The position numbers and the translations under genes are program-made. A stretch of DNA of 64,000 nucleotides from positions 6,797,501-6,861,500 of the forward strand of contig NZ_CP023692.1 in the NCBI RefSeq assembly GCF_008704935.1, in the 5' to 3' direction. Numbering within the stretch: the stretch's first letter is position 1; every line of letters starts with the position of its first letter. This document shows positions 16,868 to 24,574 of the stretch, piece after piece. This DNA comes from Streptomyces vinaceus (GTDB taxonomy: Bacteria; Actinomycetota; Actinomycetes; Streptomycetales; Streptomycetaceae). A model generated the notes under the pieces. It was not told where the DNA came from. It made no database searches and was given only the letters and a program-made list of their open reading frames with translations.

Positions 16868-17482
16868 ATGCCCTACCGTCGTCCGCCCTCCGTCCAGGCC
16901 CGTCTCGACGCCCGCCGGGACCAGGTGCTCGAAGCCGCCGTGCGTCTCCTCTCCCGGGAGGGGTACGGCGGCTGCTCGGTCGCCGCCATCGCGGCCGAGG
17001 CCGGGATCTCCACCGGCAGCGTGTACCAGTCCTTCGCCGGCAAGTCCGAGCTGGCCGCCGCGCTCTTCCGGACCCTGGTGGCCCGGGAGCTGGACGCGGT
17101 GGCCGCGGCGACGCGGCGCCCGGGCGGCGCGTCGCAGCGGGTGGCCGCCGCCGTCGAGACCTTCGCGTACCGGGCGCTGCAGGCCCCGCGCCGCGCCTTC
17201 GCCCTGCTGGCGGAGCCCGCCGACGCGGCCGTCGACGCCGAACGCCTGGTCTTCCGGAGGGCGTTCCGCGACGTGTACGCGCGGCAGATCGCCGCGGGCG
17301 TGGCCTCCGGGGAACTCCCCGCCCAGTCGCCCGAGTTGACGGCCGCGGCCCTCGTCGGCGCGATCGCCGAGGCACTCGTCGGACCGCTGGCCGACGGCGA
17401 CGCGGCCCCGGGGGACGTCATCCCCGGCCTGATCACCTTCACCCTGCGTGCCCTTGGAGGACACGATGCCGCAGACGCATGA
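16868..17482 (+). CDS. TetR-family regulator
   Basis: This 204-residue protein has a TetR HTH at residues about 15-62 (QVLEAAVRLLSREGYGGCSV, IAAEAGISTGSVYQSFAGKS). A divergent all-helical ligand domain follows. It overlaps the AidB-like gene by 17 bp, so the two are an operon and the regulator presumably controls its own operon. The ligand is unknown; the neighbouring dehydrogenase suggests an acyl-CoA or related hydrophobic compound. Confidence 0.9.
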   Translation: MPYRRPPSVQARLDARRDQVLEAAVRLLSREGYGGCSVAAIAAEAGISTGSVYQSFAGKSELAAALFRTLVARELDAVAAATRRPGGASQRVAAAVETFAYRALQAPRRAFALLAEPADAAVDAERLVFRRAFRDVYARQIAAGVASGELPAQSPELTAAALVGAIAEALVGPLADGDAAPGDVIPGLITFTLRALGGHDAADA

Positions 17483-19103
17483 GGTCACCAACCAGGTGCC
17501 GCCGCACCACGGTTACGACGCGGCCGCCGACCCGGCCCTGCTGGAGGCCGTCACCCGCGAGGGCGCCGAGTGGGCGATACCCGAGCTGCACCGCCTCGGC
17601 GCCCTCGCCGGCGGCGAACAGGCCGCGGAGTGGGGCCGCGTGGTCAACGAGAACCCCCCGGTGCTGCGCACCCACGACCGCTACGGCCACCGGATCGACG
17701 AGGTGGAGTTCCACCCGTACTGGCACGAACTGATGGGCACCGCCGTCTCCCACGGGCTGCACGCCGCGCCCTGGGCGCAGGACCGGGCCGGGGCGCACGT
17801 GGCGCGGGCCGCGAAGTTCCTCGTGTGGGGCCAGGTCGAGGCGGGCCACTCCTGCCCGGTCTCCATGACGTACGCCGCCGTACCCGCCCTGCGCGCGAAC
17901 CCGGAGCTCGCCGGGTGGCTGGAGCCGCTGCTCGCTTCCCGCACGTACGACTACGGCCTGCGCCGGCCGGACACCAAGCAGGGCCTGATCGCGGGCATGT
18001 CGATGACCGAGAAACAGGGCGGCTCCGACGTACGCGCCAACACCACGACCGCCGTCCCGGCCCCGGACGGCACCTACCGTCTGACCGGGCACAAGTGGTT
18101 CACCTCCGCGCCCATGTCGGACGTCTTCCTGACGCTGGCCCAGGCCCCGGGCGGACTGTCCTGCTTCCTGCTGCCGCGGGTGCTCCCCGACGGCAGCCGC
18201 AACCGGCTGCTGCTCCAGCGGCTCAAGGACAAGCTGGGCAACCGGTCCAACGCCTCCGCCGAGATCGAGTACGACGAGGCCTTCGGCTGGCTGGTGGGGG
18301 AGGAGGGGCGCGGCGTCGCGACCATCATCGAGATGGTCAACATGACCCGCCTCGACTGCGTGCTCGGCGGGGCCTCCGGCATGCGGCTCGGCACCATCCG
18401 CGCCGTCCACCACGCCACGCACCGGCGGGCGTTCGGCAAGGCGCTCGTCGACCAGCCCCTGATGCGCAACGTCCTCGCCGACCTCGCCCTCGAATCGGAG
18501 GCGGCGACCGCCGTGGCCCTGCGCCTCGCGGGCGCCACGGACCGGGTCGCGCGGGGCAGCCAGGACGAGGCACTGCTGCGCCGGCTGGGGCTGGCCGTGA
18601 CCAAGTACTGGGTGTGCAAGCGGGCCCCGGGGCACGCCGCCGAAGCCCTCGAATGTCTGGGCGGCAACGGTTACATCGAGGACTCCGGCATGCCGCGCCT
18701 CTACCGGGAGGCCCCGCTGTCGTCGATCTGGGAGGGCTCCGGGAACGTGGCCGCCCTGGACTCGCTGCGGGCCATGGCCCGGCAGCCGGAGACCGTCGAG
18801 GCCTTCTTCGAGGAGGTCGGTCGGGCCGCGGGCGCCGACCGGCACCTGGACGCGGCGGTGGCCGGGCTCCACAAGCAGCTGGCCGATCCGGCCGAGGCCG
18901 AGTACCGGGCCCGGCAGCTCACCGAGACGATGGCGCTCGCCTTCCAGGCGTCGCTCCTGCTGCGCCACGCCCCGGGCGCGGTGGCGGAGGCTTTCTGCGC
19001 CTCCCGCCTGGGCGGCGAGCACGGCGGCGCGTACGGCACGCTCCCGACGGGCGTGGACACGGAAGCCATCCTGGCCCGGGCCCGTACCACGACGCCCGCC
19101 TGA
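17466..19103 (+). CDS. acyl-CoA dehydrogenase of AidB type
   Basis: At 545 residues this is longer than ordinary acyl-CoA dehydrogenases and matches the AidB size. Features of the subfamily are SCPVSMTYAAVPAL near 131-144, MSMTEKQGGSDVRANTT near 178-194, KWFTSAPMSD, and the FAD-site ECLGGNGYIEDSGMPRLYRE near 397-416. AidB proteins bind FAD and DNA in the alkylation response of E. coli; many actinobacterial homologues may simply be flavoprotein dehydrogenases. TTGGAGGAC is an excellent ribosome-binding site. It is translationally coupled to the TetR gene. Confidence 0.9.
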   Translation: MPQTHEVTNQVPPHHGYDAAADPALLEAVTREGAEWAIPELHRLGALAGGEQAAEWGRVVNENPPVLRTHDRYGHRIDEVEFHPYWHELMGTAVSHGLHAAPWAQDRAGAHVARAAKFLVWGQVEAGHSCPVSMTYAAVPALRANPELAGWLEPLLASRTYDYGLRRPDTKQGLIAGMSMTEKQGGSDVRANTTTAVPAPDGTYRLTGHKWFTSAPMSDVFLTLAQAPGGLSCFLLPRVLPDGSRNRLLLQRLKDKLGNRSNASAEIEYDEAFGWLVGEEGRGVATIIEMVNMTRLDCVLGGASGMRLGTIRAVHHATHRRAFGKALVDQPLMRNVLADLALESEAATAVALRLAGATDRVARGSQDEALLRRLGLAVTKYWVCKRAPGHAAEALECLGGNGYIEDSGMPRLYREAPLSSIWEGSGNVAALDSLRAMARQPETVEAFFEEVGRAAGADRHLDAAVAGLHKQLADPAEAEYRARQLTETMALAFQASLLLRHAPGAVAEAFCASRLGGEHGGAYGTLPTGVDTEAILARARTTTPA

Positions 19104-19214
19104 CGCCGCCACGCCGCCTGAGGCCGCCGGCCGCCCGCCGCGGCCGCGCGGGCCGCTCTCGCGGCGCCCGAAGCCCGGGCGCGAGGGGCGGCCCGAAGCC
19201 GTCCGGGGCACCCG

Positions 19215-19805
19215 TCAGGGGGTGTCCCGGGGCGGCGGTGCGGTGATGCGGCGTACGGCCTCCACCACCGCGGTACGGTGACGGGCCAGCCGCTCGGGCG
19301 TCCAGCCGGTGCCCGCGCCGCCCGCGGCCGGGCCGCCCACCGCTCCGAACCAGGCCTGGGACAGGCCCAGCACGAGCGTGAGGACGTCGGCCGGGTCCAG
19401 CGCGGGGTCGACGCGCCCCGCCCGCTGGGCCTCCTCCACCACGGCGATCTTGCCGCGGTAGGACGCCGCCTCCGTGTCCGTGGCGCCGGGCCGTTCCAGT
19501 TGCTTCCACACCACGAGCCGCATCAGGGACGGCTGCGCGACGAGGTGGTCGAAGACGGCGCCCGCGTACCCCGGCAGGTCGTCCGCGTCGAACGGGACGG
19601 ACTCCGAACCCGTCTCCAGCGCCCGCTGGAGCACGGCGTCGAAGAGCTGCTCCTTGTTGCCGTAGTAGACGTAGATGAGCCGTTTGTTCGCCTGTGCGGC
19701 CTCGGCGATGCGGTCGATCCGCGCGCCGGCGATGCCGTACGCGGCGAACTCGGAGAAGGCCGCGTCGAGCAGACGTGCCTTGGTCGCGCTGGAATCCCTT
19801 GCCAT
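19215..19805 (-). CDS. TetR-family regulator
   Basis: This 196-residue protein has its HTH at residues about 8-55 (ARLLDAAFSEFAAYGIAGAR, IAEAAQANKRLIYVYYGNKE). A C-terminal helical domain follows with VVWKQLERPG and VLGLSQAWFGAVGG, typical of the TetR_C-type repressors. It faces the aldo/keto reductase gene across a 98-bp region with a long inverted repeat around a consensus promoter, strong circumstantial evidence that it represses that gene and itself. Confidence 0.92.
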   Translation of the reverse strand: MARDSSATKARLLDAAFSEFAAYGIAGARIDRIAEAAQANKRLIYVYYGNKEQLFDAVLQRALETGSESVPFDADDLPGYAGAVFDHLVAQPSLMRLVVWKQLERPGATDTEAASYRGKIAVVEEAQRAGRVDPALDPADVLTLVLGLSQAWFGAVGGPAAGGAGTGWTPERLARHRTAVVEAVRRITAPPPRDTP

Positions 19806-19821
19806 GGCCGAAGCCTAGCAA

Positions 19822-19886
19822 GTAACTATCTGGTTATTGACATGCGGCGGGATCGAGGTGCATAGTCGAACTATCCAGTTAGTTAC
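19822..19886. promoter_or_regulatory. inverted operator half-sites flanking a promoter
   Basis: GTAACTATCTGG (19822-19833) and CCAGTTAGTTAC (19875-19886) are inverted copies matching at 11 of 12 positions. Between them lie TTGACA (19837-19842) and CATAGT (19861-19866) with an 18-bp spacer, a good rightward promoter for the aldo/keto reductase. Two sites bracketing a promoter suit a dimeric TetR repressor blocking it. Confidence 0.7.
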
Positions 19887-19903
19887 TTACCGAGGAGAGC
19901 ACC

Positions 19904-20890
19904 ATGATGGAGATCCGCGCACTGGGCGGTCAGGGCCTTGAGGTCGGCGCCGAAGGCCTCGGGCTGATGGGCATGAGCGCCCACTACGGAGCCACCGACG
20001 AGACCGAGTCCCTGGCCACCATCGACCGCGCGCTGGAACTGGGCGTCACCCTGCTCGACACCGCCGAGGGCTACGGCCCCTTCCTGAACGAGCAGCTCCT
20101 CGGCAAGGCGCTGGCCGGCCGCCGCGACGCCGCCGTGGTCGCCACCAAGACGGGCGTGGAGTTCACCGACGAGGGCGCCTTCCGCGGCCACAACGGGACC
20201 CCCGAGTACATCCGCCGCTCGGCCGACCGCTCCCTGCGCCACCTCGGCACGGACCACATCGACCTGTACTACCTGCACCGCGTCGACCCGGGCGTACCGA
20301 TCGAGGAGAGCGTCGGGGCCATGGCCGAACTGGTCGCCGCGGGCAAGGTCCGCCACATCGGCCTGTGCGAGGCGGCCCCGGCCACCATCGCCCGCGCCCA
20401 CGCCGTGCACCCGCTGGCCGCCGTGCAGACCGAGTACAGCCTCTTCGAGCGCGGCATCGAGTACGACGGCGTCCTCGACACCCTGCGCGACCTGGGGATC
20501 GGGCTGGTCGCGTACTCGCCGCTCGGCCGGGGCTTCCTGTCGGGCGCGATCACCACCCCGGACGATTTCGCGCCGGACGACTTCCGCCGTACGGACCCCC
20601 GGTTCCTGGGCGAGAACTTCGACCGCAACCTGGCCGTCGTCGACCAGGTCCGCCGCCTCGCCGCCGAGAAGGGGGTCACCCCCTCACAGCTGGCCCTCGC
20701 CTGGACCCTGAGGCAGGGCGCGGTGCCGATCCCGGGCACCAAGCGCCGCCGGTACCTGGAGGAGAACGTCGCCGCGACCGCCGTGACGATCTCGGAGGCG
20801 GACCTGGCCGCCATCGACGCGGTCGCCCCGCACGGGGTCGTCTCGGGCGACCGCTACGCCCCGGAGCTGATGAAGTCCCTGAACGGGTGA
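19904..20890 (+). CDS. aldo/keto reductase
   Basis: This 328-residue TIM-barrel oxidoreductase resembles the AKR11/13 type. The catalytic set is visible: Asp and Tyr in LLDTAEGYGPFLNEQLLG near residues 51-61, Lys in VVATKTG near 81, and His in DLYYLHRVDP near 127. The NADPH-binding end has IPGTKRRRYLEENVAA. It reduces an aldehyde or ketone that cannot be identified. GAGGAGAG precedes two adjacent Met codons. Its promoter is bracketed by the probable TetR operator. Confidence 0.93.
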   Translation: MMEIRALGGQGLEVGAEGLGLMGMSAHYGATDETESLATIDRALELGVTLLDTAEGYGPFLNEQLLGKALAGRRDAAVVATKTGVEFTDEGAFRGHNGTPEYIRRSADRSLRHLGTDHIDLYYLHRVDPGVPIEESVGAMAELVAAGKVRHIGLCEAAPATIARAHAVHPLAAVQTEYSLFERGIEYDGVLDTLRDLGIGLVAYSPLGRGFLSGAITTPDDFAPDDFRRTDPRFLGENFDRNLAVVDQVRRLAAEKGVTPSQLALAWTLRQGAVPIPGTKRRRYLEENVAATAVTISEADLAAIDAVAPHGVVSGDRYAPELMKSLNG

Positions 20891-20900
20891 GCACCCGCCG

Positions 20901-21662
20901 TCACCCGCGGGGATCCGCCGGGGTGAGGACGCCCAGCGGTCCTCGACCGCCTGGGCGGCGTCCAGGCACAGGTCCTCGCGGAAGGCGCGCCCCACGAGCC
21001 GGACCCCGCAGGGGAGGCCGCCCGCCAGACCCGTCGGCACGGCCACGGCTGGCACGCCGACGAAGCTGGTCACCGCGCAACAGGCGCATCCCTGCCGCGA
21101 CCCGGTCGCGGCCGGCCCCGTCTCGGGACTCCAGACCCGGCTCGACCGGCGGTTCGGTGAACACCGGGCCCAGCAACAGCGGGTACTCGTCCAGGAATTG
21201 CGCCCAGGACCGGCGGATGCCCAGCCATGTGCCCATCAGCCGGACGAGTTCCCCGGCGCTCGCCGGCGGCGTCCGCTCCATCGCCCTCGCGATGTACCGG
21301 TCCCCGCCCGGGCCGAGCAGGATGCGCACCACCGGCCGGCTCGGGGCGAACTCCGTCACGGTGATCCCGCCGTAGGCGTCGAGTGCCTCGGCCGTGCGCG
21401 GTACGTCCGCCACCTCGCGCACGTCGTACCCGGCGTCCCGGAGCGCGTCGGCCGCGGCCGCCACGGCCGCACCCACCACCGGGTGGATGCCCTGCCCGCC
21501 GGGGTCCGCCGCCACGGCGACCTTCGCCGGACCGGGCGACGGCTTCCCGTACAGGGGGGCCGGAAGGGCCCGCGGGTCACGCGGGTCGGTCCCGGCCGGT
21601 ACCTCGTACGCCAGTCGCAGGTCGCCCACCGACCGCGCCGGCGGCCCGTCGGTGACGAGCAT
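20901..21662 (-). pseudogene. remnant of an amidase-signature enzyme, truncated and frameshifted
   Basis: The readable part starts mid-protein with DGPPARSVGDLRLAYEV, the segment that follows the catalytic core in amidase-signature enzymes, so the Ser-Ser-Lys catalytic region is missing. The frame is good through LGPVFTEPPVEPGLE, then breaks near 21074-21085. The family ending continues in another frame (TSFVGVPAVAVPTGLAGGLP, then VRLVGRAFREDLCLDAAQA). Near 20945 the natural terminus LGVLTPADPRG is back in the first frame. Two compensating indels and the lost front mark a decaying gene. Bases 21663-21783 show nothing further convincing. Confidence 0.7.
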
Positions 21663-21783
21663 CCGGGAGGCCGGGCCGCGGTCGTCGCCTGTGGGCGCAC
21701 TCCGGGTGACGGTCGTCGCGGATGCGGGAAAACGTCCGGCGCGCCGTGGCCGTGGTGCACCTTTCGCCCTCTAATGTCGCCGC

Positions 21784-22065
21784 ATGGCTGACATGTTCGA
21801 TCACAATCCGCAGGTGTGGACCGCTGGCCGGCTCCGCGAGGTGCTGGCGACGCTGCCCGACGAGACCCCGATCCACATCGGCGTCGCGGACGGCCCCGGG
21901 GACTTCGAGGGCTACGGGGACTACGTCCTCGTGGACGCCGAGCCCGTAGAGGTGGACGTCGACTGCGACGCCGAGGGCGACCACGACGGCGAGCCGGGCC
22001 ACCGCGTCCAGTTCACGCTGTTCGCCGACGCCGCCGCCGGGGCCTATCACCTCGACCTGGACTGA
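21784..22065 (+). CDS. small acidic protein, DUF6225-like
   Basis: This 93-residue protein is strongly acidic, with a front WTAGRLREVLATLPDETPIH and a sheet-like remainder ending YHLDLD. The pattern (reduce a rate or level by threshold plus value) resembles Streptomyces proteins grouped as DUF6225, of unknown function; that name is recalled, not verified. A -10-like TAATGT at 21772-21777 is only six bases from the ATG, implying a leaderless message. The end overlaps the convergent hydrolase by 19 bp. Confidence 0.75.
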   Translation: MADMFDHNPQVWTAGRLREVLATLPDETPIHIGVADGPGDFEGYGDYVLVDAEPVEVDVDCDAEGDHDGEPGHRVQFTLFADAAAGAYHLDLD

Positions 22066-22982
22066 CCCTCGCGGTCGGCCCGGTCGGCCCGGTCGGCTTC
22101 GAGGAACGCGCAGACCATACGGTTCGTCTCCGCCGGCGCCGCCGTGGGCAGCGCGTAGTGGGTGAGGCGCGGGAGCACCTCGATCCGGGCGTGCGGTACG
22201 GAGGCGCGGGCGCGGGCCGCCACCTCCTCCGGATCGTGGGCGCCGCTGCGGCCCGCGAGCAGGACCAGCAGCGGGGCGCGCAGGGCCCCCGCGTCAGGGC
22301 GGCGGCCGAGGACGAGCTTGCGTCCGGCGAAGCCCGCGGCCGCCAGCGCGAAGAGCCGCTTCCAGTCCGGGTCGGTGTCGGTGCCCGCCGTCTCGCGGTC
22401 GAGGTAGGCGAGCACACGGGCCGCCCTCGGCCGCACCAGCACGGGCAGCGAGCGCAGCAGGAATCCGGGGCGGAAGCCGGCGAAGCACTGCGTCGGGTCG
22501 AGGAGCACCAGCCGGTCGACCCGGTCCGGCGCGTGCAGGGCGTACGTCAGGGCGATCCAGGCGCCGTACGAATGCCCCAGCAGTGCGGCGCTGCGGACGC
22601 CGAGCCCGTCGAGGAGCGCGTCCAGCCAGCCCATCAGGTCGGCGCTCGCGCGCAGCGGGCGACCCCCTCGCACGCTGCGGCCGGCGTCACCGAGGATGTC
22701 GGCGGCGAGCACGCGGTGGTGCGCGCCGAGCGCCGCCGCGTTGGCGAACCACACGGCGCCGGTGGAGCCGCCGCCGTGCAGGAGCAGCACCGCAGGGGCC
22801 CCGACGGGCCCGTACGCGTGGACCCGGGTCGTTCCGTACGGGGTCGGTACGTCGATCTCGGTGGTGCCGGCCGGCCAGCGCGCGAGCAGCGCGTCGTAGG
22901 CGGCGAAGAATTCTTGCGATGCGGGTGCGGATGCGGATGCGGATGCCGATGCGGATCCAGATCCGGACGCGGACTCGGTCAT
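22047..22982 (-). CDS. alpha/beta hydrolase
   Basis: This 311-residue hydrolase has an HGGG oxyanion motif (LLLHGGGSTGAVW), nucleophile elbow GHSYGAW, a probable acid in the LLVLLAGRSGAHD strand region, and catalytic His in LTHYALPTAAP. The N-terminus is an odd Ser-Ala-Gly repeat (residues about 4-23) made by hexanucleotide repetition. The C-terminus carries a DRADRAD repeat. It faces the MarR gene across 60 bp with a palindrome, so MarR control is likely. The substrate is unknown. Confidence 0.88.
   Translation of the reverse strand: MTESASGSGSASASASASAPASQEFFAAYDALLARWPAGTTEIDVPTPYGTTRVHAYGPVGAPAVLLLHGGGSTGAVWFANAAALGAHHRVLAADILGDAGRSVRGGRPLRASADLMGWLDALLDGLGVRSAALLGHSYGAWIALTYALHAPDRVDRLVLLDPTQCFAGFRPGFLLRSLPVLVRPRAARVLAYLDRETAGTDTDPDWKRLFALAAAGFAGRKLVLGRRPDAGALRAPLLVLLAGRSGAHDPEEVAARARASVPHARIEVLPRLTHYALPTAAPAETNRMVCAFLEADRADRADREGQSRSR
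22918..22971. repeat. hexanucleotide repeat at the start of the hydrolase gene
   Basis: Imperfect GCGGAT/GCCGAT units encode alternating Ser and Ala near the N-terminus. The units keep the frame. Copy-number variation between strains would be expected. Confidence 0.75.
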
Positions 22983-23017
22983 GGCGGCCCCCCGGATATC
23001 GTCTCGTTGACCGATTA

Positions 23018-23032
23018 TCTCGCTCGGCGAGA
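23018..23032. promoter_or_regulatory. probable MarR operator
   Basis: TCTCGC and GCGAGA are a perfect 6-bp inverted repeat with a 3-bp centre, midway in the 60-bp gap between the divergent hydrolase and MarR genes. It is 11 bp from the MarR start codon, so binding would block transcription in both directions. Confidence 0.6.
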
Positions 23033-23042
23033 GAATAGTCGA

Positions 23043-23504
23043 GTGAGCGATGACGACACCCCCGCCATGGGACTGGTCCACCTGCTGCGCGCGGTCACCG
23101 TGGAACTCCACCTGCGCGGCGCCGAGTTCGCGGAGCGGGGCGGCCTGCATCCGACCGATCTGCGCGCCCTGATCCGGCTGCTGGACGCGGAGCGCGCGGG
23201 CGAGGCGCTCACACCCGGGCGGCTCGGCGACGCCCTGCGGCTCAACTCGGCGGGCACCACCGCACTCCTCGACCGGCTGGAACGCAAGGGCCTGGTCCGC
23301 CGCAGCCGCGACCCGCGGGACCGGCGCCGGGTCCTGGTGGCGGTGGAGCCGAAGGCCGTGGAACTGGGCCGGTCCTTCTTCGGCCCGCTGATCGGCGGGC
23401 TGGTCGACGCGGCCGAGGAGTTCACCGCCGACGAACTGGAGGTCGTACGGCGCTACTTGGCCGCGGCCCTGCATGCCGCCGAAACCGCCGGCCCGGGTGC
23501 GTGA
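23043..23504 (+). CDS. MarR-family regulator
   Basis: The 153 residues have a MarR winged helix: LHPTDLRALIRLLDAE, LTPGRLGDALRLNSAGTTAL (recognition helix), LERKGLVRRSRDPRDRRRVL (wing), and long dimerising helices at both ends. The GTG at 23043 is the only sensible start after the operator. It faces the alpha/beta hydrolase and likely represses it together with itself. Confidence 0.9.
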   Translation: MSDDDTPAMGLVHLLRAVTVELHLRGAEFAERGGLHPTDLRALIRLLDAERAGEALTPGRLGDALRLNSAGTTALLDRLERKGLVRRSRDPRDRRRVLVAVEPKAVELGRSFFGPLIGGLVDAAEEFTADELEVVRRYLAAALHAAETAGPGA

Positions 23505-23613
23505 CGGCGGCCCGAGCCCCCTGCGGGGGGCGCTGACGGCCCACGCCGCCGCGCCCCGCGTCCATGCTCCGCGTCCGCGCCCCGCGGACCCGCGCGAGCC
23601 CCTGACCGACGCC

Positions 23614-23635
23614 CGGGGAAAACCCGGTTGCCGGG
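23614..23635 (+). promoter_or_regulatory. GGAAAA-CCGGTTGCC promoter-like motif, copy 1
   Basis: GGGGAAAACCCGGTTGCCGG lies 28-50 bp before the ATG at 23664. A near copy precedes the MFS gene at 28408 at similar distance. GTTGCC could be the -35 box of a leaderless promoter. This reading is inference from two sites. Confidence 0.4.
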
Positions 23636-23663
23636 GGCCGGGGCCGCTGGCAGGGTCTGCGGC

Positions 23664-24530
23664 ATGCCTGCCTTCGCCGCGCCCGACGGGACCCTGCTCG
23701 CCTACCGCCTCCTCGGCGGGGACGGGCCGCCGCTCATCTGCCTGCCCGGCGGGCCGATGCGGGACTCCGCCTACCTCGGCGAGCTCGGCGGCCTCTCCGC
23801 GCGACGGCAGCTGATCATGCTCGACCTGCGCGGGACGGGCCGGTCCCACACACCCGCCGACACCGGCTCCTACCGCTGCGACCGACAGGTCGAGGACGTC
23901 GAGGCCCTGCGCGCCCACCTCGGCCTCGACCGCGTCGACCTGCTCGCGCACTCCGCCGGCGCGAACCTGGCCACCCTGTACGCGGCCCGGCACCCCGACC
24001 GCATCGGCAAGCTGGTCCTGCTCACCCCGAGCGTCTTCGGCGTCGGCATCACCATCACCGGCGAGAGCAGGCTCGCCGCCGCCCGCCTCCGGCAGGACGA
24101 GCCCTGGTACCCGGACGCTTACGAGGCCCTGGAGGACCTCGTGGCCGGCCGGGCCACCGCCGGGACATGGCAGGCGATCGCCCCCTTCCTCCACGGCCGC
24201 TGGGACGACGCCGCCCGGGCCTACGACGCCTCCGACGAGGCCCAGAAGAACGCCGGGGCAGCGGCCGCCTACGCCGCCGAAGGCGCCTTCGACCCCGAGG
24301 CCACCCGTGCGGCACTCGCGCGTCTCGACGTCCCGGTGCTCCTCCTCGCGGGCGGGTTCGACGTATCGCTGCCGCACTCCGCGGCCACCGAGTACGCCGC
24401 CCTGTTCCCGCGCGGGCGGCTCGTCGTCCAGCCCGGAGCCGGGCACGCGCCCTGGCTTGACGACCCGGAGCGGTTCACCGCGGCCGTCGCCGATTTCCTG
24501 GGCACCGCGCAGGTCCCAAACCCGGCGTAG
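23664..24530 (+). CDS. alpha/beta hydrolase (proline iminopeptidase-like)
   Basis: This 288-residue hydrolase shows PPLICLPGGPMRDSAYLGEL near the start, DLRGTGRS, nucleophile elbow LLAHSAGAN (Ser near 104; Ala replaces the usual first Gly), acid in LLLAGGFDVSLP and catalytic His in QPGAGHAPWLDDPERF. The GTGRS motif and lid region are like proline iminopeptidases and related hydrolases. The ATG at 23664 fits both the fold start (PAFAAPDGTLLAYR) and the promoter-like motif upstream. Confidence 0.87.
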   Translation: MPAFAAPDGTLLAYRLLGGDGPPLICLPGGPMRDSAYLGELGGLSARRQLIMLDLRGTGRSHTPADTGSYRCDRQVEDVEALRAHLGLDRVDLLAHSAGANLATLYAARHPDRIGKLVLLTPSVFGVGITITGESRLAAARLRQDEPWYPDAYEALEDLVAGRATAGTWQAIAPFLHGRWDDAARAYDASDEAQKNAGAAAAYAAEGAFDPEATRAALARLDVPVLLLAGGFDVSLPHSAATEYAALFPRGRLVVQPGAGHAPWLDDPERFTAAVADFLGTAQVPNPA

Positions 24531-24574
24531 CCTGGTCTGACCGTCGTATCCGCCTGTGACCAGGGAGGCGGCGT

